Notes under the pieces: model-generated
The model's input: the letters and a program-made list of their open reading frames with translations, nothing else
The model's database searches: none
Told to the model about the DNA's origin: nothing
Position numbers and translations under genes: made by a program
DNA from: Panorpa germanica
Taxonomy: Eukaryota; Arthropoda; Insecta; Mecoptera; Panorpidae
Direction: 5' to 3'
Length of the DNA stretch: 64,000 nucleotides
Assembly: GCA_963678705.1 (NCBI GenBank)
Contig: OY783205.1
Location: 25,845,034-25,909,033, forward strand
In this document: positions 22,769 to 32,081 of the stretch, piece after piece
How positions within the stretch are numbered: the stretch's first letter is position 1
Layout of the letters: every line of letters begins with the position of its first letter

Positions 22769-24985
22769 ATGGCATATAACGTTAACATGAACGATACTAC
22801 TGTGGAAGATAGTTTGTTAGCTGGACGCTCAGGTAACTCAACATCTAATGAAGATAGTTGGTTGGGAGTACAAGCAGAGCTGACGAGGCTTAGAACAGAA
22901 CTATTGCAGTTGAGTATCAGGAATAGTACAATACAGGAACAGAGAATGAATCATCATGGGTTTATGCCGACACAGAACCTGGAATGTATACCTGTGTTTA
23001 ACCCAGCAAGCACGGTATTGACGGCTACAGCTTGGGTGCGAAAATTGGAGGATATAGCAGACATTTATGGATGGAGTGATAAAGTGAAGCTTCATCAAGG
23101 TGTCAACAAGCTGCAGTGTGCCGCGAAAATCTGGTTTGATGCTAGTTTGAACGTAGTCAAGGATTGGACGACGTTCAAATACGAATTAATCAGGAATTTT
23201 CCAGTGGAGTACGATGAATCTGACGTACACATGGAACTAATGAAGAGACAACGAGAAAAAAACGAAGCAATAGAAGATTATGTATACTCGGTGAAAGCGA
23301 TCGCCAGTAAGAGTAATAATATCAGTGAAAAGGCCGTGATAAAATACATAATAGCCGGACTAAACAACAAAGACTTGATAAGTGTGTTATCAATGTGTGA
23401 CTTTAAAACAGTGCCCGATTTGTTGTTAAAAGTAAAACGGTATGATTCGACACTATTGCAAGTGCAAGAAAGGAATCATTTTAGTGTACGTAAAGACAGA
23501 CCAAAAGACACAAACGCGATAAAATGTTTTAATTGTAATGAACTCGGACATAAAGCAAACGTGTGCCGAAAAAGTAACCAAGACAGTGAGAATAAAAGAG
23601 TCGAACCAAGTGAGAAAAACATTAAAAGTGAAAGTAAAATAAAGTGTTTTAAATGTCATGAAGAGGGACATATTTCGAGAAATTGTACCGCGAATAATAC
23701 GAGTGATGCTTTGATAGTGAACACAAATAAAACATGTAATATGACAAAAGATATGAGCATAGACAGTATCAGTTTTAAATGTCTGATTGATACCGGAAGT
23801 GATCAGAATTTGATTAGAGCTGACGATTATATTAAATTAAGTAACAATGCGGTTGTGCGCGAAAACAATATTGTATTGACTGGAATCGGAGGATTTAAAA
23901 TCAAAGTTTTGGGTGAATTTAGTGCTCAAGTGAAAGTAGACAATGAACAGTACTGTACTAACTTTTTAATAGTTCCATCAAGTACAACTAGACATAGTGT
24001 TGTAATTGGTAAACCTCTGCTAGACCAAGTAGAAACCACAATAAGTGTAGACGGTATTACCATGCGAAAAAAGTACGTGGAAAGTGAACAGTATAAAAAA
24101 TTATGTGTAGCCGACGACGAAATCGTCATGGGTAATAACAATAGTCCAGGTGCCAGGGCTAAAGTTGAGGAACTAGTTAAAACTTATGAACCAAAAGTAA
24201 CAAGGGTTACTGAAGCAGCAGAAATATACATGACCGATGAGGTTCCTGTTTTTCAAAATTCGCGACGTATGGCTTACTGCGAACAAGAAGAAGTTGAGAA
24301 ACATGTAGAAACCTGGTTGAACGACGGCAAGGCCGAAGAGCAAGCATTAAACAAAACTTATCAGCGTAGCATAAATACTACACCGTTCAAGTTGTTAACA
24401 GGTGCGACAATGAAAACAGATGAGGAGACGCATATCTCTCAGCTGTTAGAAAAAGGTAATCGAGAAGTGCGTGAGGACGACTTCCACGAGTTACGTGTTA
24501 ACGCCCAGAAACAAATATTGAAAACACAGGAAGAGAATCCCAGGAATTTCAATAGAAATAGGAAACCAGCTAGGACATACAAAGTCGGAGACATTGATGC
24601 CGTAAAAAGAACCCAGTTTGGTACTGGATTTAAATTACATAAGAAATATTTAGGACCGTATGAGGTTACAGGAGATGACCCAAATGAGCGGTATAGGGTA
24701 AGACGTATCGGTGCAGGGGAAGGTACTTCTAATACACATTCAAATGCCGATCATGTGAAGCTATGGGGCGTGTTCTCAGACGACAGCGATTCTGAAACTG
24801 GAAATGTTGTGTCAGATGCCGAACAGCAAACAGATGACCGCAGTGACGTATCGTCTTTGGAGGCCAAAGAGGAGTCATATGGCCGTGTGGAAAGAAAAAA
24901 TATATCGAGCATACAAAATAGGCGTAACTATAATACCCGGTCTAAGAAAGTCATAAAGAATGTGATTAATGACGGTATGTTTTAA
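22769..24985 (+). CDS. Gag-protease-integrase-tail fusion polyprotein
   Basis: An open frame of 738 codons. Residues ~70-235 form a Ty3/gypsy-type Gag (WVRKLEDIADIYGW…). Two CCHC zinc knuckles follow, starting at C253 (CFNCNELGHKANVC) and C293 (CFKCHEEGHISRNC). A retropepsin site DTGSD begins at D341. Around residue 519 (base 24327) the sequence leaves the RT linker shared with the copy at 62052 and continues, in frame, as the integrase C-terminal part: NTTPFKLLTG near 536 and a GPY motif at 629-631. RT, RNase H and the integrase DDE core are gone. The last ~33 residues are encoded by the 3' LTR. The frame is open 51 bp further upstream, from a GTG at 22718, but the ATG at 22769 is preferred because the related copy carries an indel just upstream and starts with the same MAYNVNMN. 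The product could form Gag particles and cleave itself but cannot reverse transcribe or integrate. Confidence 0.9.
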   Translation: MAYNVNMNDTTVEDSLLAGRSGNSTSNEDSWLGVQAELTRLRTELLQLSIRNSTIQEQRMNHHGFMPTQNLECIPVFNPASTVLTATAWVRKLEDIADIYGWSDKVKLHQGVNKLQCAAKIWFDASLNVVKDWTTFKYELIRNFPVEYDESDVHMELMKRQREKNEAIEDYVYSVKAIASKSNNISEKAVIKYIIAGLNNKDLISVLSMCDFKTVPDLLLKVKRYDSTLLQVQERNHFSVRKDRPKDTNAIKCFNCNELGHKANVCRKSNQDSENKRVEPSEKNIKSESKIKCFKCHEEGHISRNCTANNTSDALIVNTNKTCNMTKDMSIDSISFKCLIDTGSDQNLIRADDYIKLSNNAVVRENNIVLTGIGGFKIKVLGEFSAQVKVDNEQYCTNFLIVPSSTTRHSVVIGKPLLDQVETTISVDGITMRKKYVESEQYKKLCVADDEIVMGNNNSPGARAKVEELVKTYEPKVTRVTEAAEIYMTDEVPVFQNSRRMAYCEQEEVEKHVETWLNDGKAEEQALNKTYQRSINTTPFKLLTGATMKTDEETHISQLLEKGNREVREDDFHELRVNAQKQILKTQEENPRNFNRNRKPARTYKVGDIDAVKRTQFGTGFKLHKKYLGPYEVTGDDPNERYRVRRIGAGEGTSNTHSNADHVKLWGVFSDDSDSETGNVVSDAEQQTDDRSDVSSLEAKEESYGRVERKNISSIQNRRNYNTRSKKVIKNVINDGMF
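24322..24332 (+). other. Internal deletion junction
   Basis: Copy 1 and the copy at 62052 match up to GAACGACGG (24319-24327) and then diverge: copy 1 jumps to integrase C-terminal sequence while the other copy enters RT. The join keeps the reading frame. The exact base could move a little if short homology was used. Confidence 0.8.
24866..24874 (+). promoter_or_regulatory. Possible polypurine tract
   Basis: AAAGAGGAG lies 11 bp before the 3' LTR, where plus-strand DNA synthesis is primed in LTR elements. It is short and separated from the LTR by a mixed sequence, so this is tentative. Confidence 0.35.
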
Positions 24986-25499
24986 ATAGAAACCAAGTGA
25001 CAGGTTAAAAGCAATTATAATGTGTGGAACTTTAAACCACTGAGTGAATACATGAGGGGATGTGTTTATTGAAACAAACCAGGCTTATTCTGGGAAGTAA
25101 TAAAAACAAACCTTTTTAAGTCAAGCTGAAAACTAATGTATAGGACTGAGTATATATTAACTAGAACTTAAGGTTGTTTATGCATTCATTGTTTTGTATT
25201 TGTAAAGTAAACACCAACGTTTATATTGTATCTTTATTGTATTATTATCATTATTATTATCATCGTTATTATTTTATTCAATAAATGTATTAAACCAATT
25301 ATGTGATTCTTTATCATCCTGACAAACCAACTAAGATATTACATAGTTGAATATTAATTGAATTGACATTGCCCTAAATTAAACAAGAGTACCTCGATTC
25401 CACACCAGATTAGCGGATTGGTTATTGTTTTCCACATAAGAAGTTGGATAGTTCTCGTTTACCACATCAGAGGTGGCATTGTACTCTCTGTTATCCACA
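24886..25499 (+). repeat. 3' LTR of copy 1 (614 bp)
   Basis: Same length and, as far as I could compare by eye, the same sequence as the 5' LTR. It includes the stop codon of the polyprotein at 24983-24985. Confidence 0.95.
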
Positions 25500-25520
25500 T
25501 ATATATATATATATATATAT
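25500..25520. repeat. (TA)n tract, right flank of LTR element
   Basis: About ten TA units immediately after the 3' LTR end CCACA, the remainder of the tract split by the insertion. Confidence 0.9.
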
Positions 25521-26130
25521 CCTTATAAAAATAAAAACAAAACTGCTACTGCATCGCTTCTTATGCTACTCTCCCTCCTGTTTCTACTCTGCCATTCCTT
25601 TTCTCTCCTCGTTCCTTTTCTCTATCTCCGCCATCCACCTATTCCCTTCACTGCCTCCCTTTAATTACTGCCCAATATTCTTTTCGCTAATTACCTTTTT
25701 CTTACATGAAAACTTAATGTGCTCCAATGTTTCTATCTCCGTTCCGCACACCTGCATATCCTTGCCACGCTATTTGCCAAGTATCTGTTTCCTTTCTCCT
25801 CGTTTCCCAATCTGAGTCTGGCAATCCTTCTCATGCTTTTGGTGTCTTTTTCTTTTAAGTATTGCAGTATTTCTCTCTCCCGAATCTTTTTATATCTTAT
25901 GTTATAATTGTTCTTCTCAATTTTTTTCATGCTCTCATATTGTTGTCTACATATCTTAAAGATTTGAGTCTTTTCGTTCTAATTTCAGTCACAATTTCAG
26001 CTATATATTTCCATATATGTTCTTGTTCTCCACTGACCGTTTTCACAAACTGCTCCATAAATTTTTCGTAAAGTTTTTCCCCAAGAATTGACAATCGCTC
26101 TTTCTTAAAACCTGAGATTTTGATCAATAT
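25521..26130 (-). pseudogene. LINE ORF C-terminal remnant
   Basis: On the minus strand, from 26127 downward, two overlapping open pieces run in succession (25927-26127 and 25733-25930). They include KFMEQFVKTVSGEQ and, in the second, EREILQYLKEKDTKSMRRIA followed by RLRLGNEEKGNRY. The latter is the block before the Cys/His motif in a group of insect LINEs (family knowledge). The final codons near 25521-25600 repeat the KEWQSRNRR…AVAVLFLFL end seen at 12174. Stops and frame changes break it. Its 3' UTR continues at 21776-21640 beyond the LTR insertion. Confidence 0.7.
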
Positions 26131-26955
26131 AGTATAACTCTTTTTATAAATATTTTAAGGTTACAGTTAGGTGGATTTTAATTTATTATTTAAATAAATA
26201 AAAAACGCATATTTGAATTATCAGAAAAGATTGAGAACCGCTCATAAACTCTTAGTTACTACAGGCTAGTAGCATAACGTCCATAACACACTTAGAATGG
26301 AAAATATAATAAAATTAAATACAAGTACTCTATAAAATATAATATCAATGTATAGCAACATTCTAATGAACTACCCTTATATTGTAATAACGAATATCAG
26401 AGGAGAATGGGCAGTATTACCACCGTTTTAAAAATTAATTTTCGTATTTTTAAAATACAGAAATAATTTATTCTTTATTATGAATAAAAATTGCTATAGA
26501 ATGTTCTACAGTATTTGAGATTAATTTGTTCAAGTAACATTGAACATTGCGGGCATATTTTAAATACTCGTGATGATAACGAAATATGCTGGGGATTGGT
26601 ACATTTCTGATAATTATTAAAAACCCCAATTTTAATATCCGATATTTCATTAATGTATTTCGTATTTTATTTCTTACATATATATATACATATATATACT
26701 CGTATATGTTATAAAAAATGTATCAATAAGAACTGACTGATTTAAATTACCCACCATCTTTTACAAGCACCTCGGTGATATTTAAAAATTTAACAGATGT
26801 AATCTACAGAGATGGGAAATTAGTCTGGATAAGATTTACAAATCATAAAAGTGTCTTTAGCTTGCTTCAAGTTAAAAATTAGTTTGTACAAGATGAAGCG
26901 CTAACAATAAGTCAGCTAATTTGAACTTGTAATACAGAGAGATTAGCAAGCTGAA
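26131..26955. other. Intergenic, no gene seen
   Basis: AT-rich with a short TATATA palindromic run near 26680-26700. No coding frame seen. Confidence 0.45.
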
Positions 26956-27092
26956 ACTTGTCTATTGCGCAATGCAATTTTACACTTGCAAGCTTGCCAA
27001 AAACTAATTTCAAGGTTTATTTTCTTCTTCTCCTATAGAAATTGTCTTGCAATGCAAGTGTGACAATTCCTGGCTTACAACAAGGTAATTTA
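26956..27092 (+). repeat. Two-unit tandem repeat, locus 2
   Basis: Units at about 26956-27010 and 27037-27092 resemble those at 15848-15967. The second unit shares AGAAATTGTCTTGCAA and a following GGCTTACAACAAGGTAATT-like block. Confidence 0.45.
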
Positions 27093-27956
27093 AGTGTTAC
27101 AATGCGTTTTATTTTCTACCTGAGGCTTTGATTATGTTATATATTTTGACAGAAAATAAATAATCTAGTTCGTTTTTAGTTGATGTAAGTGTTACGTAAA
27201 CTAACATCAAACTTTCAAAGAATCCGCGTAATAAACACCATGACTGACCTCTAACCTTTTTGTTTCACAAACTATTTTTTACACAACACTATTTTATATT
27301 AAACATAAAAGAGAATTTCGCGGCTGGCGACATATACCAGCTCCATGGTTATAGAAATAAGGAGAGAGAGAGGGGGGAAGGGAAGTGAGTATGAGGTAGT
27401 GGGAGAGGATGTAGTGGGTTATATGGCAAGCGACAATAATAAATCAAGACTAGGGATTTAATTAAATCTTGCATTGAAGTAAACCGGCCGAAACAGTGAA
27501 GAGAGAGACAAAAGATATGGGGTGGAAAGTTGGAAGGGTTGGTTAAGGATGATAATAGGAATGGGGTAGTTGAGGGAGAGTTGTTACTCGTACAGTGGTA
27601 GTAAGAGTCTAGCTAGGACGTTACTAAAGGACGGCAGAACGAGTTACCATCAAGTCGTGAAGATAGGATTGGAGAAGAAGAGGAAGAGGGAGAGGGAGGA
27701 ACTGGGTAGTGAATGTGGAAATATTGGGATACCCTGGATAGGTTTGTGTGGGATTTTAGAAATTATATACAAGGTTTCAGATTAGAGTGAAACTAAGTTA
27801 GTTAGTTTCTCTTTCGTCTAGTTTGTAGTCATCAATAACATGCAATCGTCCCCCCCCCCCCTTTCTCTTTAACTCTTTCTAATAAGGGATTGTTTATTTT
27901 AATATGCGTACCACATTTTTCACACAACTACATCAAAACAAAAATCTACTCAAAAT
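27093..27956. other. Intergenic, no gene seen
   Basis: Purine-rich stretch at 27360-27700 (AGGAGAGAGAG, GGAGAAGAAGAGG) with a 71-codon frame that follows from its composition. A run of about 13 C lies at 27850-27862. Confidence 0.45.
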
Positions 27957-28373
27957 TTAAGAAGTAAGAAGGCCATTTTTGACTCGCGAAATATAGATGG
28001 CGATACTATACAGCAGGTTCAATATTATCAAAAAAAACATGTTTTTTATGTTTAAATCGTTTTATGTAAGTAACTATAAACGCGAATCAAAATCTAAAGC
28101 TGCAATTAGTTAGATGAATAACGTATCTACATTTTAAGCTTTCTTCACTGACTTTTAATGAGCTGGAATCGCAAAAATAAGTTTTAAGTTTCTAATTATA
28201 TTCCAATTTTTATATGACCGGTAACATTTCTAAGGCTTTGTCATAAATAAAGGTTATAAAATGTATGACAAACCCTTTCAAAACATGGTTTTTTTTGATA
28301 ATATTTAACCTGCTGTTTTGTATCACCATCTATATTTCGCGAGAAAAAATGGCCAAGTATCGTTTCACCTTAA
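27957..28373 (+). mobile_element. MITE family 1, full copy with TTAA ends
   Basis: 417 bp bounded by TTAA on both sides. The inner arms are inverted repeats of about 70 bp sharing GCGAAATATAGATGG, CAGCAGGTT and ATATTATCAAAAAAAA. The centre is non-coding and matches 15144-15425. A TTAA target points to piggyBac-type mobilisation (inference). The outermost 15 bp of the left arm are diverged. Confidence 0.7.
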
Positions 28374-28902
28374 ATGTGAAATGTAATTACTAATTATTGT
28401 ATTGAATTCAAATTATACACGCCAAAAAGACGTCGCTTTGCGACGGCTGTAGCCTCTATGATTCTATAAGAATAAAAAAATGAAATGTTGCACTAGTTTC
28501 AAACATTTCATTTAAAGTTAAAACGTAGTATAGTAGAAGCCAGGCATTAGTGGCGCCCCTACGTGCCCTCACAACCTCCACGACGCTGTGCTTCGCGGCG
28601 TGCGGCCCACCGAGCTCCCAGCCAGATAAATTTATCCATATCTTTTAGTCGGCTCAATAATATGAATTGTGAGAGAGAATTAGAAATATATATATACTAG
28701 TATATTTGTTCTGCGTATATTTATACAGCAAGTACATATTAAGATATAATATATTCTTGCTCGAAATATAATTAAGATAGTAAAATATATAATACATGTC
28801 TTCTAAAACCTTGTCAAAGGTTACAGAGTTTTATTTTTATATAAGTAACGGCATTTTCTTAAAATTTTATACACGACAACTTATTAACGAATTTATTAAT
28901 AA
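28374..28902. other. Intergenic, no gene seen
   Basis: A GC-rich island of about 80 bp (28547-28625; CACGACGCTGTGCTTCGCGG) stands out from the AT-rich surroundings, but no RNA gene fold was recognised. Confidence 0.4.
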
Positions 28903-29265
28903 GGCCGTCTGCTCACTGGTACCTGATTCCAAACTAGGCGCGCAACAAAGTTTCCAACGAAAACGAAAAACGAGCCGTGTTTCGTGACTCTATAGAATTC
29001 TTAACAATAGCATAATAGGGGATTTTATTATGTCGTAATGTGAGGTATTTATATATGTTTGAATAGTATTTGTGCACGTCTCTGCTCATGATGTCACCAT
29101 CAAAAGCGTGCAAATTAACGTGCGACCTAGAAACACAGTCGCTCAAAACCAATTTCAAATCAGTTTTTTCTCATTCGAGCTTGTCACAACACAGTTGCAT
29201 TCTCATTCGGTTCGGGCAGATTCGGGACTCGCGTTTCCAATCAGTCGACCCGTGTACAGACGACC
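28903..29265. mobile_element. Harbinger-like MITE
   Basis: 363 bp with inverted ends: left GGCCGTCTGCTCACTGG, right (reverse complement) GGTCGTCTGTACACGG, and a second matching block inside (GATTCCAAAC / GATTGGAAAC). The flanks read TAA on both sides, the 3-bp target typical of PIF/Harbinger elements (family knowledge). It is non-coding; open frames inside are short and overlap on both strands. Confidence 0.55.
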
Positions 29266-30984
29266 TAACGCGTCTGAATTTTTAACAAGAACAAAATTGA
29301 AGTCTACATGTTCGTTTAGACAGAAATAGGCCGATTTTAAGCAGTAATATATAAATATTATTATTCCACATGGTAATCAACCCTCCGCAGACTACGAGCG
29401 GTAGTAAAACAAAACATAAACTCATAATCAACTTAATCATTACTTCGTGTTATCACCAACACTGTAAAACCCCGTCTTGTACAATAAGAGTGAGTACATA
29501 CGCACGCAGTATAGTTCAGTCATATCAGAAACAATGTTTAATAAAAGAAAAACTATAATGAAAAAAATCACTCACCGATTAGTAGACTGCTCTCTCTCTC
29601 TGGAACGACACAGAAGATCAACACTGCACTTACCACTCACTCACTTCACTATTTATTTGAATTGTTTTTAATTTAGCTTAGTGTTAAGCACCATTCTCAC
29701 CTACTGTCCTTAGAGAGTGAAAAAGGGGAAATTAATGCGAAGTAACTGTTATTAAATGTAAAATAACTATTGTTATATCTTTAAATTTTACAAATTGAAA
29801 ACATAAAACTAAAACTCAGTACGTGGGAATGGCATTTAATAAAATTGTTTTTAAATATAGTTCACAGTGTTTTCTATTTCATTTCTCATTTTGTTGTTGA
29901 AGAAGTCTTTCTTAGTCTTTGAGTCATAAATTGATAAGGTTAAACATATTTAAATAACTGTTTTTCCAGGATTCCTTACCCCAGAGACTACCATTATAAA
30001 ATATATTCCACAACATATTAAAATAACATTGAACGCAATCAACATGGCCATTGCTGAACGTTTTCCGATATTTTAACATGCCCCTTTGTCAATTTAAGAA
30101 CGTATATAGAACCCAAAAACACAACTACTAATTAAAAAAATGTTAGATGCCCATCAGGATACTCGCTTTTTATAAAGAATAGAAGGTTTTAAGATTCTAT
30201 TTTATAAAATGTCCAAATCAAATCGTTTCACTGATTAAAACCGAAATCTGAAACAAAAAGAAAAAATATATAAAAATAAATTCTAGCAAAGTTTCTTATT
30301 CTCCTGGACTACAATATCTAATGTTTACAATATTTAGTTTACTATAGAAACCTGCTAAATGCCTAGCATGACTCTTGTATCACCCTTTAGGGGTTAAAAT
30401 TCAATTGCAAACCCTTTATTCTACGCGATTCCTTACTATGTACTCGAGTTACTCCCTTAGGCCTAAGTTCCACTCCCTTCTTCATCTCTTACAACATATA
30501 AGATGTTTCAGTGAAAGGGTTGAAAACTAAAAGAGGGATACTACAGGTTTCTTATTCCATTTAAGGGGTTAAAGGTTAAGAAGAAAATGGGGTAGGAAAG
30601 GGGATTTATGTAACAGTATATATAAACAGAGTGAGAATTATATTAGTAAGGGAAATTGTAAAACTGACAAAGTGCGAAACTGTGTCAGAATTTTGTATTA
30701 CTAATAATGGAGTATAAAGGCTTATTTGGTTTTTAGATGAGTTGCTAAATAATTTGAACTATTGTAGTGTATTGGAGCAAATGAAAATAATATTCCAAAT
30801 AGTCAATATATTATATTTTCTATACACATACATAAAATACATTTATTTAAAATTTATAGAAAAAAAATCAAGACTCTCCAAATCGAGACTGAATGAATAG
30901 ATTTAATAAAAACATTATAGCGAGTAGAACGCGAGTATGAATATAGCTAAATCCAAATTAAAACTAAAAGTAAATAAAAAAACA
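29266..30984. other. Intergenic, no gene seen
   Basis: No recognisable coding or repeat structure; AT-rich with the usual poly-A and poly-T runs. Confidence 0.5.
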
Positions 30985-31260
30985 GCACATTGTGTTCAAC
31001 ACAAGCCAGCAAAAGAACAGAACAGTAGAACAACCACTAACGAGACTAAGGATAGGGCATACAAAAATCACACACAAATATATCTTAAAACGGGAACGAC
31101 AACCAATTTGTGACACCTGCAGTAAAGAAATAACAATAGACACTTACTGCTACATTGTAACAAAGTGAACCAAATAAGACAAAACCTACAACTAGACAAT
31201 AACATTACCTGCTACTTATAATTATGACAACGATTCTAAAATCAAAAAGATATAACAATA
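30985..31260 (+). pseudogene. LINE ORF2 C-terminal remnant
   Basis: The plus strand reads LTRLRIGHTKITHKYILKRE, then RQPICDTCSKEITID, and after a one-base shift LLLHCNKVNQIRQN. This is the RLRxGHT…CxxC…H…C block at the end of many LINE ORF2 proteins. The shift and the missing RT show it is dead. It belongs to a different LINE family from those at 6417 and 25521. Confidence 0.7.
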
Positions 31261-31919
31261 CATAAAACCAACAAAGCATCATATAATAAATAAATTAAGC
31301 AAATATGTATAACTAGGATAAATAATCAATGCAATTATAATATCGTTGTAAATAAAACTAACAGATTCCGTATATTAATTTTCATAACATACAGTGCCTT
31401 TTTAATAGCATTGTTTTGCAAATTTATATATTAGTTTTAATAAAATTAATTAAATAATAAAATAATAAAACTATTAATACAACAAAAGCATCGACTATCA
31501 AAATATTTCAATGAAATCCAAGACTTGATTTTTAAGTAAAATATCTTCAACAAGATTTTCCATCAACCTACATAGCACCCATATTACTCATTTCTTCCAC
31601 AAAGATTAATTCACTTTAAAATAATTGAACAACAGTGCTTCATCAATCATGAAGTAAGTTACTCCTTTACCAGAATCTCTAGTAATCAATCACCATTAAG
31701 TCGTATCAATTAAAACTTGAAACATTAATCTGTATCGATTTAAGTTGAGCTAAGTAACACCTAGTCATCAATAAACTATTTGCTGGTAATTCTTTCTCTT
31801 AAGTACCCTATAATTCTTCTTATAGTACAGTTTATTGTTCTTCTTTGCGCCCCTATTTGATACTTGATAGCTAGATTACTAGTAAGGGATAACTATCACC
31901 TTGTATTTATTTGTAGGTA
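31261..31919. other. Intergenic, no gene seen
   Basis: Very AT-rich; nothing supportable. Confidence 0.45.
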
Positions 31920-32081
31920 ATGGATTTCAATAAGATCTTTGCTGGAGTTTTTGAAGAATTGAGAATGGAACAACGAGAGGCAAAAAAAAACGGTGTTGAT
32001 GATTCTTTTTTAAATATAGATGATTTACAATATTCAAATTACATAAGCAAAGTATTATTGTCTGTTCGACTCTTACCATAA
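31920..32081 (+). CDS. Hypothetical 53-residue ORF
   Basis: An ATG-initiated frame of 53 codons with a protein-like, charged composition (MDFNKIFAGVFEELRMEQRE…, then FLNIDDLQYSNYISKVLLSV). It is denser in Glu and Asp than typical random frames in AT-rich DNA. A TTTATTTGTAG acceptor-like sequence ends just 3 bp before the ATG, so this could be a first coding exon rather than a full gene. No family recognised. It could equally be a degenerate transposon fragment. Confidence 0.3.
   Translation: MDFNKIFAGVFEELRMEQREAKKNGVDDSFLNIDDLQYSNYISKVLLSVRLLP

Larger units (their letters stand above)
21822..25499 (+). mobile_element. Ty3/gypsy-type LTR retrotransposon, internally deleted, copy 1
   Basis: A 3678-bp element bounded by two direct repeats of 614 bp that look identical by eye, each starting TGTGGA and ending TCCACA. 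Between them lie a repeat-rich leader and one open frame carrying Gag, zinc knuckles, protease and, after a junction near 24327, the integrase C-terminal part. RT, RNase H and most of integrase are missing compared with the related copy at 61145. Matching LTRs imply recent insertion, so the deleted form was probably copied with enzymes supplied in trans. It sits in a (TA)n tract inside a LINE 3' UTR. Confidence 0.95.
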
